Assembly (NCBI GenBank): GCA_027575765.1
Contig: JANBPT010000521.1
Coordinates: 1-32,510, forward strand
Length of the DNA: 32,510 nt
Direction: 5' to 3'
Origin: Tieghemiomyces parasiticus
Lineage: Eukaryota > Kickxellomycota > Dimargaritomycetes > Dimargaritales > Dimargaritaceae
Positions 29,186-32,510 of the stretch are shown piece after piece (positions within the stretch are counted from its first letter, which is position 1; each line of letters opens with the position of its first letter). A program made the position numbers and the translations under genes. Below the pieces are notes generated by a model that ran no database searches, was not told the origin of the DNA, and was given only the letters and a program-made list of their open reading frames with translations.

Positions 29186-31112
29186 ATGGGCCGGGTATCT
29201 GGTTTTAGTCCTCGCTTCACACGCCTCTTCTTATCATTACTACTAATAGCATTACCCCCCGATCGGTTGACCATTGCCCAGCTATTTCGATGGGTTCCAT
29301 TACTTTATTCCACCTCAATACAAACTTTCGAATCATTTTAAGGTACACGTGTGGTACTACGGCAAGATAATGAAAGGGTGCATCCACAGAAAACAGCCAT
29401 CATTGATTGGGGCGGGCAATGGTGGACCACTTGCCAGGAATATATCCCTTTATGTCTATGGTGAGTGAGCTCACCCGATGCCGTTTCTAAGTATAGACGC
29501 TCCGGGACCGGTGATTCTCTAGCTTCATGACGGCCTGGTGCAAGGTGTGTCCCTGGTTAGGGCAGGTTACCTGTCAAGCCACGTTCGTGTCAGGGTTTCG
29601 GCGGCCTTCACATAAGCTATACCAGGCAGGAAGTTAATGTCGTCAGTCTACTCATCCTGTACCACAAATCGGCAGGTATTCAGTCTAGCACATCGGTTGC
29701 CCGGCGTAAAAGGTTGCGGGTGTTAGCCAGGCTTCCGGGTAGAGACGGAGAAACGGATACTAGGCAGGTGCTTAAGGTTAATCATAGGTTGAAAAGGATG
29801 TAACTCGGCTTCTGGCCACGGTTCGGTGCATGGTGGCTGGCATCACCCTTTTGGACATAACTACATACCCATAGCAGGCATATGTACTCGTTAAGCGTAA
29901 CCTTCACTGGCTGACTGAGGGACATATATGGTATTGCGATGGTTGAAGATAATTTGTAAATTGTGAGCGGGAACTGGGCGCATTTCAGGTAAAATCATAG
30001 TCACTGGGAGTTGCCTCGGGCCATGTGTGATTACGGTAACGGTCTCTGAAAATCTAAAAGCTCTGTTGCTCGATTTCAGATGAGTCTGAGCTAATAGTTG
30101 GAGTCTGCGGTCCGATGGGATTGCAAGTAGTCAGGTCCCATGCTTTGGAATCCAGCAAAGGGCCGCTTGGAAGGTGGGCGGCGTGCGTTAGAGACGTTGG
30201 GCGGATTCCGCATAGGAAGACAGAAGCAGTGGCATCCAGATGGGGTTCTCTGGGGTATAATGCATTGACCCGCGGGCTCATTGGATGTTCGTACGCAGCA
30301 GACTCGGCGCCTAGGCTCTAGTGCAGGTTAGTGAAGTGTCATTTGCCAGTAGCATACCAGGGTTCGCAGTGGTAGAGTCAAGCCACTCGGCAAGGTGAGG
30401 CCGAGAGTAGGGCGCGAAAGGAGCATATCGAGATCCAGTCGCATGCTCTAAGGCGGCACGCTACACCGAAGATACAGAGTTGGGTCACTCAGCACCGTTG
30501 ACACCGTCGCCACGGGGCCAAGAGCAAACCCTGAGTGTTGTATCGAGACAGAGTGTGCGATGGCTCTTTAGATAATTGAGAAGGGGTATAGTTACCAAAT
30601 ACAATATCGCCTGTACTTGCATGTGTCCACTAGGCGAATGTCAGGACACGGCATACCTCAAGCTGACGACCGAAGGTCTCCATAGGAAGGAAAGCAGACG
30701 AACGGTACTGGGTTGATAATACTTTTAGCCCCCGACGAGTTGGACTTGGTGCGCTATGGACGATTAGGTGCCTTTCTGAGGTGCACTCCACGTCTACTAA
30801 AGTAGTACACGCAGGCCACGATTTTCGCCTCGTTCGTCACTTGGTTCCAGTCCCTTAGTTCAGTGCGCTGGCCGTCGAGTCGTTCTAGTCGTCGTACGTA
30901 CCCAGCGGGGTTTATCGAACGAGTTTTCAGCGTTCCTATCTTCCCCTCAATTATTGCTTTGTTGCTTCAACCTTGTGCTGCTCTGTCAGTGTTGTGACCT
31001 GTCTGGGGGGGGGCACTATTCCCAACGTTTGAGTCCAACGACACCACGAGTCGTCATTTCAACCTAGTTTATTGCTTTAATCAAATAGTTATTGACGATG
31101 CAAGGCCTCATT
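29186..31112. other. gene-poor stretch, nothing supportable
   Basis: 1.9 kb between the convergent 3' ends of the importin gene and the secreted-protein gene. Open frames are short (longest about 75 codons). A run of nine Gs lies at 31005-31013. A tRNA-like fragment at about 30359-30420 does not fold. The AATAAA of the secreted-protein gene is at 31068-31073 on the minus strand. Confidence 0.55.
31068..31073 (-). promoter_or_regulatory. likely polyadenylation signal of the secreted-protein gene
   Basis: AATAAA on the minus strand, 40 bases past the stop codon at 31113. Confidence 0.55.
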
Positions 31113-32498
31113 CTAAAGTTGCTGGGATACAGGAAAACTTCTCCAATGACCTTCGCTGGGTCTCAGGTAGGGTCTTGCGAGCAAGTCGTAATGGAGCACA
31201 TACCGATGTACCGCACTCTTTGGTACCTTGTTATATTCCTCCACGATGCGGCGTACGACCTCCTCCTCGTGTTCTCGGTTGCCGTTCAAAGGTAGGACGT
31301 TAAAGTATAGGCTATCTGGGATCAATTTCATCAAGTGTGCGGCCGTTTTTTTTTCTGAGAGTTGCTCGGACGAATAGAAGGCAACCACGACCTTACCCTC
31401 CTGGTCAAGATGAAAGGAGTAGACCAGGCCCAGGCCGCCGTTAAAATGTAAATCGCAACGGGTTATAGATAAAAGTCTATCCAATTGGCGGCCCTTCGAA
31501 TTTTCTTTCTCTGGCGTCTTCTCGCCATCTCTCAAGGCCTCTCCCTTGTTTCCGATGAGCTCGGCGTAGTAGTCAAGGTTGCGGGTGATGAGACGTAGCA
31601 GGTCTTTGTCGGAGGCCTCATAGGCTTTCCCCAAAGCAGTTGGGCTTGATCCTGGTTTCTGTTGCAGGATGTCACTGTCAATGTAGTTGTGTGAGGCATA
31701 GTCGGGATAATATGGTTGACAGCTGTGGTTGAGGACGGGATCAGTCGGGCTTTGAGCCGGCGGGTGATCGCTACGCGGTGCGTCATTAAGCTTTCTTCTA
31801 ACTCTCCGATCCTTTGAAGGCGGGTTGCTGGGATTGTTTACTCGACCGTCTGTAGGTGTGTATGTCGGGGGCGGCCACGCTCTACTTTGGGTGTTTGGAG
31901 GAGGGGCGCCATTCGGAGGCGTCTGGGTACTGGTTAAGGACAATGGGGATACGTACTGCATGCTATCCAGGCCATGGTGGTTCGTTGGCAGTGTCGGCAG
32001 ACCTGACATACCTCCGTAATACTGCGGACGGAACGCCAGGTTCTCCGCTATGGGGTTACCAGAGAAGCCCATGTCTGCGCCGAAACCTCTACGTAGGGCC
32101 GCTTCGTAAGAAATACCTTGAGAGTTGGAACCGCCGCTGGAAAATTGGGACCACTCACCGGATCCCAGCAACGTGCTCTCCGATCCTGGATAGGTAGAAC
32201 CCAGGTAGGCAGAGTCCTCTTCGGTGTACGGCGACGGGGCAAGGTTTGAGTACTCAGCATAACGTGTGCCGACATGGGTTGACCCTAGCGGCAGGTGCTG
32301 AGGATAGTGGTACGGCTCCATATCGGGGGTAAACCAGTAGTTCGATTGGCCGTTATAGTCATCCGTTTCGACTGGGTTGTCTGGTCCCGGATACATGCTA
32401 CTGCGTCGGTGCAAGCGTACAGCGGCGGCTGACGCAGTGGCGACAGCTGATGCTGCCACAACGGCCAGAGTGAAGGTGGAAATTTTGACCACGTGCAT
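31113..32498 (-). CDS. Putative secreted protein of unknown function, Pro-rich middle
   Basis: I do not recognise this gene. It is one open frame of 461 aa with its ATG 13 bases from the window edge, so its promoter is not visible and an upstream exon cannot be excluded. A signal peptide is clear (TLAVVAASAVATASAAAV, cleavage near residue 25). Residues 30-240 are rich in Tyr, Pro, Ser and Gly and look disordered (for example TQTPPNGAPPPNT). A dibasic cluster DRRVRRK near residue 232 could be a Kex2-type processing site. The C-terminal ~200 residues look folded, with helices and strands (DLLRLITRNLDYYAELIG, LGLVYSFHLDQEGKVVVAFY). This would fit a secreted, processed protein such as an effector or cell-surface factor; that is inference. 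The GC content is lower than in neighbouring genes. Confidence 0.68.
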   Translation of the reverse strand: MHVVKISTFTLAVVAASAVATASAAAVRLHRRSSMYPGPDNPVETDDYNGQSNYWFTPDMEPYHYPQHLPLGSTHVGTRYAEYSNLAPSPYTEEDSAYLGSTYPGSESTLLGSGEWSQFSSGGSNSQGISYEAALRRGFGADMGFSGNPIAENLAFRPQYYGGMSGLPTLPTNHHGLDSMQYVSPLSLTSTQTPPNGAPPPNTQSRAWPPPTYTPTDGRVNNPSNPPSKDRRVRRKLNDAPRSDHPPAQSPTDPVLNHSCQPYYPDYASHNYIDSDILQQKPGSSPTALGKAYEASDKDLLRLITRNLDYYAELIGNKGEALRDGEKTPEKENSKGRQLDRLLSITRCDLHFNGGLGLVYSFHLDQEGKVVVAFYSSEQLSEKKTAAHLMKLIPDSLYFNVLPLNGNREHEEEVVRRIVEEYNKVPKSAVHRYVLHYDLLARPYLRPSEGHWRSFPVSQQL

Positions 32499-32510
32499 GG
32501 TGTACGTGCA

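Noticed and set aside
30359..30420. Possible tRNA (GGTTCGCAGTGGTAGAGTC)
   Set aside because: The D-arm-like words do not combine with an acceptor stem, anticodon arm and T arm on either strand.

Overview
This is a piece of eukaryotic nuclear chromosome, most likely from an early-diverging (non-Dikarya) fungus. The coding genes are GC-rich, with short GT-AG introns of 60 to 244 bases. Fungal signs are a trifunctional FOL1-type folate gene with two DHNA domains and a Munc13-like protein of the fungal Ync13 layout. An AFG2B/SPATA5L1-type ATPase, which I know from animals but not from the familiar yeasts, argues for a basal lineage. A Kickxellomycotina/Zoopagomycota source, for example Dimargaritales, is a guess from overall feel and is not shown by the sequence. 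Nothing looks bacterial, and I found no transposon, CRISPR array or biosynthetic cluster.

Layout, left to right: a tRNA-Thr(AGU) at 5-77; about 1.2 kb without a gene; then a run of genes on the minus strand. These are a four-exon RecQ4 helicase (1334-5362), a two-exon AFG2B AAA ATPase (5728-7947), DPH3 (8358-8600) and a three-exon Munc13/Ync13 homologue (9241-14149). A 3.4-kb stretch with no supportable gene follows. Next come a two-exon single-pass membrane protein of unknown function (17516-18529), NOG1 (20006-21928) and FOL1 (22784-25021). An importin-7/8 gene (25988-29185) is the only clear plus-strand protein gene and diverges from FOL1. After another 1.9-kb gap there is a putative secreted protein of unknown function (31113-32498, minus).

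The multi-exon models were built by hand by joining open frames at donor and acceptor sites. Each joined model keeps phase and gives a whole number of codons: RECQ4 1161 aa, AFG2B 719 aa, YNC13 1546 aa, membrane protein 273 aa. Most genes are housekeeping genes. NOG1 (pre-60S GTPase) and AFG2B (relative of the ATPase that strips factors from pre-60S particles) fall in the same pathway; RecQ4 acts in replication initiation and repair; DPH3 acts in diphthamide and tRNA wobble modification; the importin family carries ribosomal proteins and histones. I see no operon-like system. The most novel material is the two unrecognised secretory-pathway proteins, plus structural details of RECQ4 and AFG2B.
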